The position numbers were made by a program, and so were the translations under genes. Source: Betaproteobacteria bacterium (lineage in GTDB: Bacteria > Pseudomonadota > Gammaproteobacteria > Burkholderiales > SG8-39). From it: DNA of 46,351 nt. The notes under the pieces are model-generated. The model was not told where the DNA came from. It searched no databases and saw nothing but the letters and a program-made list of their open reading frames with translations. Location of the stretch: positions 1 to 46,351 of the forward strand of contig VBCH01000213.1 in assembly GCA_005884455.1 (NCBI GenBank), read 5' to 3'. Positions 10,131 through 18,929 of this stretch are shown in pieces (position 1 is the stretch's first letter; every line of letters begins with the position of its first letter).

Positions 10131-11324
10131 ATGGGTCGCAGGATGAAAATAGGCATCATCTGGAAAAACGACTTCCCATGGGACGTGAGGGTGGAGAAGA
10201 TCGCGCGCTCCTTGCTTGCGATTGGCCATGATGTCTACATCCTCAGCGCCAATACTCAAAGGCGGGCGAGGTACGAGACCCTTGACGGGATGGGCATCCG
10301 GCGGCTGCCGGCGACGCCAAGCCGCTGGCTCAATGCAGTCATCTCGATCCCGTTCTATCTCAACCCATTCTGGTTCCTCTTCGCCTCCCAGGTGGTGCGC
10401 CGCGAGCGAATCGACCTTATCATCGTTCGCGATCTGCCCCTTATCCTCGTGGGATTGTGGTTGAAACGTAGCTTCCGCGTGCCGCTCATTCTGGACATGG
10501 CCGAGAACTATCCCGCCATGTACCGCGAGGCGCTCGATATTGGAGGATGGCGGGCCTGCGTATATCTAATTGCGAAGAATCCGAAGATCATGGAGTTCGT
10601 CGAACGGCAGACGCTGGGATCGGTCGATCACATACTCGTGGTCGTCGAGGAATCCGCCGAGCGGCTGATGCGGCTCGGCATTCCGGGAGGAAGGCTCTCC
10701 GTGGTCAGCAATACCCCTCGCCTCGAAGATCTCGACCGTCCCGCGATCTTGGAGCACCGGCCACATTCCTGGCTGCAACTGATTTACACCGGATTAGTGC
10801 AGGAAGCGCGGGGGCTTGAGGTCGTAGTGCGCGCGCTGCTCCTGCTGCGAGAGCGGGGTCTGGATGTTCGCTTCCGGATTGTCGGCGGGGGCAACTACTT
10901 GAGCCGGCTGGTTGAAATGGTGAGAGAGAAGGGCCTGCAGGATGCTGTCGAGTTTACCGGGTGGGTTGCGCACCAGGAAGTCGCCAGCCACGTGAACGAT
11001 GCAGATGTGGGTGTGATCCCGCACCCGAAAAACGACCATACCGACACCACGATTCCGAACAAGCTTTTCGATTACATGGCCTGCGGCAGGCCGGTTGTCG
11101 TTTCAAGCGCGGCACCACTTGAACGAATCGTCACCCAGGAGCGCTGCGGACTGGTATTCACGGCCGGCAGTCCTGAGAATCTGGCCGACGTCCTCGCGCG
11201 CATGAGCGCCGATGGGGCGGCGCGCGAAGAAATGGGGCGGAATGGAGCCAAGGCGGTGAGGCGGCGCTTCCATTGGGAACGCGACGCCGGAGCATTGAGA
11301 GACGCCGTCGCTCGCTTCGCCTAA
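10131..11324 (+). CDS. Glycosyltransferase family 4
   Basis: MGRRMKIGIIWKNDFPWDVRVEKIARSL; C-terminal GT4 motif FDYMACGRPVVVSSAAPLERIV; GGAG 5' of ATG 10131. Confidence 0.9.
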   Translation: MGRRMKIGIIWKNDFPWDVRVEKIARSLLAIGHDVYILSANTQRRARYETLDGMGIRRLPATPSRWLNAVISIPFYLNPFWFLFASQVVRRERIDLIIVRDLPLILVGLWLKRSFRVPLILDMAENYPAMYREALDIGGWRACVYLIAKNPKIMEFVERQTLGSVDHILVVVEESAERLMRLGIPGGRLSVVSNTPRLEDLDRPAILEHRPHSWLQLIYTGLVQEARGLEVVVRALLLLRERGLDVRFRIVGGGNYLSRLVEMVREKGLQDAVEFTGWVAHQEVASHVNDADVGVIPHPKNDHTDTTIPNKLFDYMACGRPVVVSSAAPLERIVTQERCGLVFTAGSPENLADVLARMSADGAAREEMGRNGAKAVRRRFHWERDAGALRDAVARFA

Positions 11325-11471
11325 GACGAGGCGGGCAAGAAGCGCTGCGCTCTTGACCTAACGCGCCGGAGGACTGCATGATTTGCCGCTGCCCGAATTC
11401 GTAAGGCCTCGGGGGCGCGGACCTTGGCACAGGGCGGGATTGACCAAGCAGAAGGAGGGAACTTGCGCACC

Positions 11472-12464
11472 ATGGATGTCGAGCTGGCCATCCGCGAAGG
11501 CACGTCGAAGGTGGACGGGGATGCTCGTTTCGTCGCCAGACCGGCCTTGTATATTTCAATCGTTCTCGGCGTTGTCCTGGCGGCCTACGCTTACAAGCTT
11601 CGGACCGACGGCATTTTCGCTTGCTCAGCCGAGGGCTACACCTCCGACCGCTACCTGGCCTACTGCCACGCAAAAGGTTACGGCGACTATGAGCACGGCG
11701 CATTCTGGTTTGGTCTGGAGCCCTCTACCCAGGACTTCGCGAGGACCGCGACGGTGCTGTTCCTCGGGAACAGCCGACTGCAGATCGCGCTCTCCACGGT
11801 TGCGACGGCCGATTGGTTCTCATCGGCCGCTGCCCGATATTTCCTGATGGGCTTCGGTTACGACGGAAACGTCGTATTTGAAGGAGCGCTACTACGTAAA
11901 TTCAAGCCCCAAGCCAAGGTCTACGTGATCAACATCGAGCGGTTCTTTGACCAATTCGAGTCTCCGCCGGCCCGGACTGTCATGCGGGACTCCTCCGCGG
12001 GAAATCAATACGAATTGAAACGCATTGGGCAATTCGCGCATGAGCCCAGTTGCAAGGCAATCCCGCTCATATGCGGCAGCCGATATACCATCTTTCGTTC
12101 ACGCGAAACGGGGGCTTATCATGTGAATGGATTGGCCGAGTTCAAGAAGCGAGCCGTGTCCTATGACCAGACCATCGACCAAGCCGCGGCCCAAAACGAA
12201 ACGGAGGCCGCAAGAGAGTTTCTGTCTGGCCTCCCCGTCGAGCGCGATTGCGTGATACTGACAATGATTCCTTACGCCGGAACGAAACTCGGAACTGCAA
12301 ACGCCATAGCCAATGCTCTGGGGATGGATCTCGTGATACCCCAGCTTGACGGACTGCAGACATTTGACGGATCCCATTTGGATCAAACAAGCGCTGAGCG
12401 CTGGTCTGAGGCTTTCCTCACGGCAGCGGGCCCCCGGATTCGGAAATGCCTAGATAGACAGTAG
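11472..12464 (+). CDS. SGNH-hydrolase-like membrane-anchored protein (possible AlgJ/AlgX-type acyl-transfer partner)
   Basis: N-terminal TM (ALYISIVLGVVLAAYAY), block I-like VLFLGNSRLQI, C-terminal block V-like FDGSHLDQTSAERW (D-x-x-H); in ORF 11424..12464. Confidence 0.6.
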   Translation: MDVELAIREGTSKVDGDARFVARPALYISIVLGVVLAAYAYKLRTDGIFACSAEGYTSDRYLAYCHAKGYGDYEHGAFWFGLEPSTQDFARTATVLFLGNSRLQIALSTVATADWFSSAAARYFLMGFGYDGNVVFEGALLRKFKPQAKVYVINIERFFDQFESPPARTVMRDSSAGNQYELKRIGQFAHEPSCKAIPLICGSRYTIFRSRETGAYHVNGLAEFKKRAVSYDQTIDQAAAQNETEAAREFLSGLPVERDCVILTMIPYAGTKLGTANAIANALGMDLVIPQLDGLQTFDGSHLDQTSAERWSEAFLTAAGPRIRKCLDRQ

Positions 12465-12477
12465 GCTTACGCTCTGA

Positions 12478-14436
12478 GTGTCAGACATATCACTTCACGC
12501 CGTACCAGGTCCCTTGCGGAGCAACGCGCCGCACCTTCCAACGTCGATGACTTGGCTGCCAGCCGCGTCGGATTTCCGGAGAGATCTGCGCGCAGCGCTG
12601 GGAACTGCGGATTCCACGACGCGCGTGGAAAAGCTGGCCTCTCTGGCCCAGCACCGGCTCGGCTTTCTTGAGACTATGCAGCTCGATCGGTCCCTCGGCC
12701 GAATCACGTCGGACACAGTGCCCGGGTTTTCCCTGGTGCGCCTTGCAATCCTTGCGTCGTCCACAGTCGACCACCTTGTGCCCGCGATCCGGGTCGCGGG
12801 CTTGCGTCGGCGGCTCCTGATCGACGTTCATGTCGGAGCCTACGGACAGCACCGGCAGGACCTGTTGGATCCGGCCTCCCAGCTCTACCGGTTCGGCCCG
12901 CAGACCGTCCTGTTGTCCCTTACGGCGCGCGACGCGACGGCCGGCGTCTCGCTCACGGCCACGACCTCCGAGGTCGACCAGGCGATCGCCCGCTCCATCG
13001 ATGAATTGCGTCATCTGTGGCGAAAAGCCCGAGAAGCGTTCAAAGCGACCGTGATTCAGCAAACCTTTCTGGATGCCACCCATCCGGTATTCGGCAGCTA
13101 CGACCGCCTCGTCCCGGGGACACCTTCTCGGCTGGTGGCTCGGTTGAACGATCTCTTGTCGCAGGCTGCATCATCCGAAGGCGTGTTACTCCTCGACATT
13201 GCACGAGCCAGCGAGCGTGACGGGATCGACGCGTGGTTCGATGCAGTACGCTGGATGCAGGCGAAGATGGAAATCGCGCCCCAAGCCGCGCCTTTGTACG
13301 GTGACTTGGCGGTCCGAATCATCGCGGCCCAACGCGGGCTATCCAAAAAATGCCTCGTCCTCGATCTCGACGACACGTTATGGGGTGGGGTCATAGGAGA
13401 CGATGGGCTCGAGGGCATCGTGCTTGGAGAAGGCAGCGCGTCTGGCGAGGCGCACCTCGCCCTCCAACGCTATGTGCTTCAACTGAAGGCGCGCGGCGTC
13501 ATTCTGGCCGTTTGCTCCAAGAACGACCCGGTGATCGCCGAGGCTGTATTTCGCGATCATCCGGAAATGGTCCTTAAGCGGCCGGATATCGCCGCCTTCG
13601 TGGCGAACTGGGATGACAAGGCCGAAAACCTCAAGGCCATTGCGGCACGCCTGAACATCGGCCTCGACAGCCTAGTATTTGTGGACGACAACCCCGTGGA
13701 ACGGGCGCGTATCCGCGAAAGCCTCCCCATGGTCGCGGTTCCAGAACTCCCGGAAGACGTCGCACACTATGTGCGCTGCGTTGCGGACGCGGGGTACTTC
13801 GAAGCCGTTAGCTTCACTCCCGACGATCAGCGGCGCTCCGACCAATATGCCGCTAATGCCGAACGCGAAGCCTTGTTAGGGTCGTCCGAAAGTATGGACG
13901 ATTTCCTGCGCGGTCTGCGAATGTCCGTCGTATTCGGACCCGTCAAGGCGGTCGATTTTGCTCGCGTAACACAGCTGATCAACAAAACCAATCAGTTCAA
14001 CCCGACAACACGGCGATGTACCGCTGAAGAACTGGCCGCGATCGCGGCTGCCCCGGAGGCCGTGACCCTGCAATTCCGGCTCGTTGATCGATTCGGCGAC
14101 AACGGCCTCATCAGCGTGTTGATTCTTCGCCCGGACCCCGGGCGACCGGACGTGCTCGAGATTGAGACTTGGGTCATGAGCTGCCGCGTGTTCGGCCGAG
14201 AGCTTGAATTTGAAGCCATGAACATTGCGGTCGAGATCGCTCGCCGCCGTGGGGCTCGCGCGCTTCGCGCCAACTACATCCCTACCAAGAAAAACGGCGT
14301 GATCCGCGATCTGTATCCGAGTCTCGGCTTCACCCGCGCAAATGAGGAGGCACCAGCAAACGCGGCCATACACTGGTCCCTGAACTTGGCCGAGTATGTC
14401 GCTCGGAAAACCCACATTGATCGGCTAGAAAAATAG
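12478..14436 (+). CDS. FkbH-like HAD-IIIC family protein with C-terminal GNAT-like region
   Basis: KCLVLDLDDTLWGGVIGDDGLEGIVLG, GVILAVCSKNDP, LVFVDDNPVERARIR, NKTNQFNPTTRR, DRFGDNGLISVLIL; GTG start. Confidence 0.93.
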   Translation: MSDISLHAVPGPLRSNAPHLPTSMTWLPAASDFRRDLRAALGTADSTTRVEKLASLAQHRLGFLETMQLDRSLGRITSDTVPGFSLVRLAILASSTVDHLVPAIRVAGLRRRLLIDVHVGAYGQHRQDLLDPASQLYRFGPQTVLLSLTARDATAGVSLTATTSEVDQAIARSIDELRHLWRKAREAFKATVIQQTFLDATHPVFGSYDRLVPGTPSRLVARLNDLLSQAASSEGVLLLDIARASERDGIDAWFDAVRWMQAKMEIAPQAAPLYGDLAVRIIAAQRGLSKKCLVLDLDDTLWGGVIGDDGLEGIVLGEGSASGEAHLALQRYVLQLKARGVILAVCSKNDPVIAEAVFRDHPEMVLKRPDIAAFVANWDDKAENLKAIAARLNIGLDSLVFVDDNPVERARIRESLPMVAVPELPEDVAHYVRCVADAGYFEAVSFTPDDQRRSDQYAANAEREALLGSSESMDDFLRGLRMSVVFGPVKAVDFARVTQLINKTNQFNPTTRRCTAEELAAIAAAPEAVTLQFRLVDRFGDNGLISVLILRPDPGRPDVLEIETWVMSCRVFGRELEFEAMNIAVEIARRRGARALRANYIPTKKNGVIRDLYPSLGFTRANEEAPANAAIHWSLNLAEYVARKTHIDRLEK

Positions 14437-14437
14437 T

Positions 14438-14680
14438 ATGGGTGATCAAGAAATCCTGGATGTACTGACCCGTGTTCTGCGCGACCTTTTGATGGACGAC
14501 TCGATCGTACTCACGAAGGAAACCCGACGGGAGGACGTTCCCAACTGGGATTCCCTGATTTACATCAGTTTCATTGTCGCTGTCGAAATCGAGCTTGGCA
14601 TCAAGTTCAGGGTGGCCGACGTAGAGTCTTTTGCCAACGTCGGGGCGATCGTCGCCCAGATAAAGTCGATGCCGCGATAA
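14438..14680 (+). CDS. Acyl carrier protein
   Basis: 80 aa, phosphopantetheine attachment motif NWDSLIYISFIVAVE (Ser codon 14552-14554); adjacent to FkbH-like gene. Confidence 0.88.
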   Translation: MGDQEILDVLTRVLRDLLMDDSIVLTKETRREDVPNWDSLIYISFIVAVEIELGIKFRVADVESFANVGAIVAQIKSMPR

Positions 14681-14710
14681 CCCGCGTTCCACCAACCCAG
14701 GCGCCAAACC

Positions 14711-16342
14711 GTGCTATTCAACTCGTATGAGTTTATTTTCTTTTTTTTGCCGCTGACCACCGCCGGCTTTTTCGCGCTGGGCAGCCTTTCTCGGGCGTGG
14801 TCGCTGCGCTGGTTGATTCTTGCGTCGTTCTTTTTCTACGCGTGGTGGAGACCGCTCAACGTACTACTCATCGCACCGTCTATCCTGATCAATTACGCGC
14901 TGGCGCGAATGCTCCAGCGATTGGGTCGGAACGAGAGCCGCCGCCGTGCTTCCAGGGTAGTCCTCATACTGGGTATTGCGTTCAACGTCGCGTTTCTCGG
15001 ATATTTCAAATATACGAACTTCCTCGGAGGCGCGATCAACGATCTGTTCGGCGCCGATCTGATCCTGACGGAAATAATTCTGCCCCTGGGCATATCTTTT
15101 ATCACGTTTCAGAAAATTGCCTTCTTGATCGACGTTCATGCGGGGCGCATCGAGCCCTTTACGCTCCAGGAATATTGCCTGTTCGTGTTGTTCTTTCCTC
15201 AGCTCATTGCTGGTCCGATCGTTCATTATCGCGAGATGATGCCGCAGTTCCAGAGCGCGCCTTGCCGATTTGACAAGGAGAACATTGCGGTCGGCGTAAC
15301 ATTGCTGTTGTTCGGATTGTTCAAGAAGGTGGTACTTGCCGACAGCATTGCGCCCCACGTTACGTCGATTTACGGGCAGGCAGCAGCCGGCGGCAGCATC
15401 TCATTTTTTCTGGCATGGATGGCCGCGATAGGCTTCACGCTGCAGATCTATTTCGACTTTTCAGGCTATTCGGACATGGCGCTGGGAGCGGCCCGGTTGT
15501 TCGGGATCCGGTTACCCCAGAACTTCAATTCGCCGCTTCAGGCATCGAGCATCATCGATTTCTGGCTGCGCTGGCACATGACGCTGACGCGTTTTCTGAC
15601 GGCGTATATCTATAACCCGCTGGTGCTCGCATTGACACGGCGTCGCCTGACGAGGGGCCAGCCCGGTTTCGCCGGGCACAGGACGACTCTCGGGGCATTC
15701 GTCCAACTGATGATGTTCCCCACATTACTCACGATGTTCGTCTCGGGAGCATGGCATGGCGCCGGTTATCTGTTCATCCTGTGGGGTTTGCTCCACGGCG
15801 TCTATCTCACGATCGCTCACGCGTGGCGCCTGGTCGCACCTAGGTTCTGGCGGGATAGAAATGACTACGCGCGATTCATGAAACCCTTCGGGCTGGTGCT
15901 GACCTTGGTCGCGGTGGCTGTCTCGATGGTCTTGTTCCGGTCTTCGACGACCGCGGCCGCCGTCGACCTCTTGAAGGGGATGATCGGACTGAACGGCGTT
16001 GCGCTGCCGGCCTCGGTCTACAAGACCCTCGGTCCGCTCGCCGCGTGGCTGGACAGCCTAGGCGTGATCCGCGATCCGGGGAATGATTGGGACTTCATTA
16101 AGATGACGATTTGGATTCCCGTCCTGACATTCATCGCCCTGTTTTGCCCGAATACGCTCCAGGTCCTTGCTCGATACGAACCGGCGCTCGGCGTAAAGCC
16201 GAGTCCTTCGGACGCAGCCGTCGCCGGACGAAAGATTGAATGGAGTCCCTCGCTGGCTTGGGCCTTCGCAGCGTCAGTGATCGCAGGAATCGGAATCCTC
16301 TCCCTGGGTGGGAAAAGCGAATTCCTCTACTGGCAATTCTAG
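14711..16342 (+). CDS. MBOAT-family membrane-bound O-acyltransferase (AlgI/DltB-like)
   Basis: MLFNSYEFIFFFLPLTT, LGISFITFQKIAFLIDVHAG, FFPQLIAGPIVHYREMMPQ, DFSGYSDMALGAARLFGIRLPQNFNSP, SGAWHGAGYLFILWGLLHG. Confidence 0.96.
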   Translation: MLFNSYEFIFFFLPLTTAGFFALGSLSRAWSLRWLILASFFFYAWWRPLNVLLIAPSILINYALARMLQRLGRNESRRRASRVVLILGIAFNVAFLGYFKYTNFLGGAINDLFGADLILTEIILPLGISFITFQKIAFLIDVHAGRIEPFTLQEYCLFVLFFPQLIAGPIVHYREMMPQFQSAPCRFDKENIAVGVTLLLFGLFKKVVLADSIAPHVTSIYGQAAAGGSISFFLAWMAAIGFTLQIYFDFSGYSDMALGAARLFGIRLPQNFNSPLQASSIIDFWLRWHMTLTRFLTAYIYNPLVLALTRRRLTRGQPGFAGHRTTLGAFVQLMMFPTLLTMFVSGAWHGAGYLFILWGLLHGVYLTIAHAWRLVAPRFWRDRNDYARFMKPFGLVLTLVAVAVSMVLFRSSTTAAAVDLLKGMIGLNGVALPASVYKTLGPLAAWLDSLGVIRDPGNDWDFIKMTIWIPVLTFIALFCPNTLQVLARYEPALGVKPSPSDAAVAGRKIEWSPSLAWAFAASVIAGIGILSLGGKSEFLYWQF

Positions 16343-16367
16343 GGACAATGCGCACCAAGCCGCCGGC

Positions 16368-18506
16368 CTAGTCCATGGGCGGCAGCGAAAGAGCGAACAG
16401 GGTGTTGCCGGCAATCACCGCTATGAACTGAGTCCGACCGACTGCGTACGCCACCGGTGGAGCATTCAGACGCGCTCCGAGGCGAATGCGCCACAAAGTT
16501 CGGCCGGTATCGGAATCAAACGCAAGAAACTCGTGATAGTAACCAGCGAAGACCACGCCGCCGGCGGTTGAGAGGACTCCGCCGACGAAGTGCGTGATAT
16601 CAGCTCCGCGCTCGAGTGGCGCTTCCCAGCGGACATTGCCCGTCCCTGCTTCGATCGCTCTTATGCTCGCCAGGGCCGACTGGTTTCCGGAGAAAATCGA
16701 TGTGCTGCCCTCCCACGCCCGCTCCCCTTTTGCGACGTGAACTTCGCTGGCGAAGTAGATCGACGCGGCGTCGATTGTAGGCACGTACATCAACCTGCGG
16801 CCCGCATCGTAGGATGGCGGCCACCAGTTCGTGGCGCCGCCCACTGCCGGCGACACGAGCGTACCCTTGCGGCTCGATTTCGCCTCGGGGCGGACGATCG
16901 GGTGGCCGTCGGGCGTGAATCCCGCCGCCCAGGTTTGTTTGGCGAACGGCCTGGCGAAAAGAAACTGTCCCGTCTGCCGGTCGATCGCATAGAAAAACCC
17001 GTTGCGATTCGCCCACAGGAGCGCGGCCCGCGGTTGTCCCTGCCAAGGGATTTCCGCGAGTACCGGCTGCTGTACTGCATCCCAATCGTGCTCATCCCCG
17101 GGCGTGAACTGGTAGTGCCATCGGAGCTCCCCGGAGCCGCTATCCAGGGCCACCACGCTGTTCGAGAAGAGGTTGGCGCCAGCGCGTTCCTTGCTCTGGA
17201 AGGGCGGCGCCGGGTTGCCGACGCCCCAGTACAGAAGGTTCAGATTCGCGTCGTATGCCCCGGTAGTCCACGTCGGCGCTCCGCCGGTCTTCCAGGAATC
17301 GCCGGCCCAGGTATCGTGCCCGGCCTCCCCGGGGCCAGGCACGGTATTGAACTTCCACAGAAGCCGTCCGTCGCTCGCAGCGTATGCTGCGATGAACCCG
17401 CGGATACCGAACTCTCCGCCTGCGACCCCCACTACGACGCGATCACCCAAAGCGAGCGGAGCCCCCGTCATCGAATAGCCGTCGCGAAAATCCGCGACCC
17501 TGGTCTCCCATTTCTTGCGTCCCGTTGAGGCATTCAGGGCAACGAGATGCGCATCGAGCGTCCCCACAAATACCGAGTCGTTCAAGATCGCAACGCCTCG
17601 GTTCACCGGCCCGCAGCACAACGGGAGGTTAGTCGGCACGGGCCGCCGGAATTCCCATACCTTCTTTCCCGTGGCCGCATCGAGCGCAACTACCCCGTCG
17701 GGCGACTCCGTGACGAAGACCAGATTTGAAGCAACGATTGGAGAGGCTTCGAGAAACTCGTTCGTGGATCTGAGTTGCGCGACCCATGCTACTCGCAACT
17801 TTCGAACGTTCTGTTTCGAGATGCTTGAGAGATGGCTATGACGGTGTCCGGCATAGTTCCCGGCGAAGGTGAGCCATTCATTTGGGCGCTTGCCCGACTC
17901 AAGAATGCTTGCCGCTTCGACTTTGATCTGCGCGGCCATCGCAGGAGTTCCCTCGGTGCTCGAGGTATCGAGCAATCGCTGCTTCAAATATGCGTGCGTT
18001 TCCCAGATCTCGCGATCAGCCAGCGGCTGCGCGGACATCGCGGTGCCCGGGCGCCCCCATTTTACCGCCGCAAAGAATGTCCAATCCGTGTTGTTCCCGA
18101 TGAAGGAAACCAAATCCGGGCCGCTCTTGCCCCTTCCACCGTCTCCGTGACAGGACGAGCATGACGTGCCGTACAACCGGGCACCCCTCTCTACGGAATC
18201 CTTGCCAGAAATAAAGTTTGTAATCGCCGAGACGACATTTGGATTCTTGGCTAGGTCTCCGAGGTAAACCGGGCTTTCGGGGGCGAGCCATCTCACGAAG
18301 TCCGCAAGCGGAAGTTCCGGAAGCTCACCCAAGAGCTTTGCTCGGACAACACGCGCTCGCCAGGCAAGCGCGTCAGACGAGATGATGGCGAGAGCGGCCA
18401 ATGCCACCAAGGCCGCCACAAAGACCAGCCCCATCAACACTACGCGCCGTGAAGGGCGCATGCTATGTCGAGCCTTTGCGATGCGGGCTCCAAACCGCCG
18501 GAGCAT
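16368..18506 (-). CDS. Membrane-anchored PQQ-dependent quinohemoprotein dehydrogenase with N-terminal cytochrome c domain
   Basis: N-terminal TM; CSSCH heme site (18147-18161); vicinal CC in PLCCGPVN (17613-17618); WAGDSWKTGGAPTW; GGEFGIRG; GVGNPAPPF; DEHDWDAV; NRNGFFYAIDRQTG. Confidence 0.92.
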   Translation of the reverse strand: MLRRFGARIAKARHSMRPSRRVVLMGLVFVAALVALAALAIISSDALAWRARVVRAKLLGELPELPLADFVRWLAPESPVYLGDLAKNPNVVSAITNFISGKDSVERGARLYGTSCSSCHGDGGRGKSGPDLVSFIGNNTDWTFFAAVKWGRPGTAMSAQPLADREIWETHAYLKQRLLDTSSTEGTPAMAAQIKVEAASILESGKRPNEWLTFAGNYAGHRHSHLSSISKQNVRKLRVAWVAQLRSTNEFLEASPIVASNLVFVTESPDGVVALDAATGKKVWEFRRPVPTNLPLCCGPVNRGVAILNDSVFVGTLDAHLVALNASTGRKKWETRVADFRDGYSMTGAPLALGDRVVVGVAGGEFGIRGFIAAYAASDGRLLWKFNTVPGPGEAGHDTWAGDSWKTGGAPTWTTGAYDANLNLLYWGVGNPAPPFQSKERAGANLFSNSVVALDSGSGELRWHYQFTPGDEHDWDAVQQPVLAEIPWQGQPRAALLWANRNGFFYAIDRQTGQFLFARPFAKQTWAAGFTPDGHPIVRPEAKSSRKGTLVSPAVGGATNWWPPSYDAGRRLMYVPTIDAASIYFASEVHVAKGERAWEGSTSIFSGNQSALASIRAIEAGTGNVRWEAPLERGADITHFVGGVLSTAGGVVFAGYYHEFLAFDSDTGRTLWRIRLGARLNAPPVAYAVGRTQFIAVIAGNTLFALSLPPMD

Positions 18507-18929
18507 GCGACCGAGCCCGACGAGCGGCCCCGGGCTCCGATGGGGGAGATGCCTGCGGTTTGAGGTGAGCCACGCTGGCGCGCCATGCGGCGGATACTTT
18601 TGTTTATCTGCCCTTATGTTTCAAGTTCTTGAGCCAACCCCACCGACGCGAAGCAAGTTAAGTATACAGTAACGGGCATTTCCCGATCCAGTGCCGGACA
18701 CCAGGCGCCGGCCCACGCTGACCTCCGACAGAGATGGCGGCAAGGAAGCGGCACTGCCAAGCGAGCACTTCACGAATCCTTTGCTCATTTGATGACGGTC
18801 GGAAACGAAGGCCTTGTCTAAATCCCTTGTAGAATCCTTCCTTCCGAAATTTCCCCGGGATCGAGCTCAACGGCGGTTTCCACTGCTGCCATTGAGAACC
18901 ATGCGTCCCTGGACAGGCTACGAGAAACG

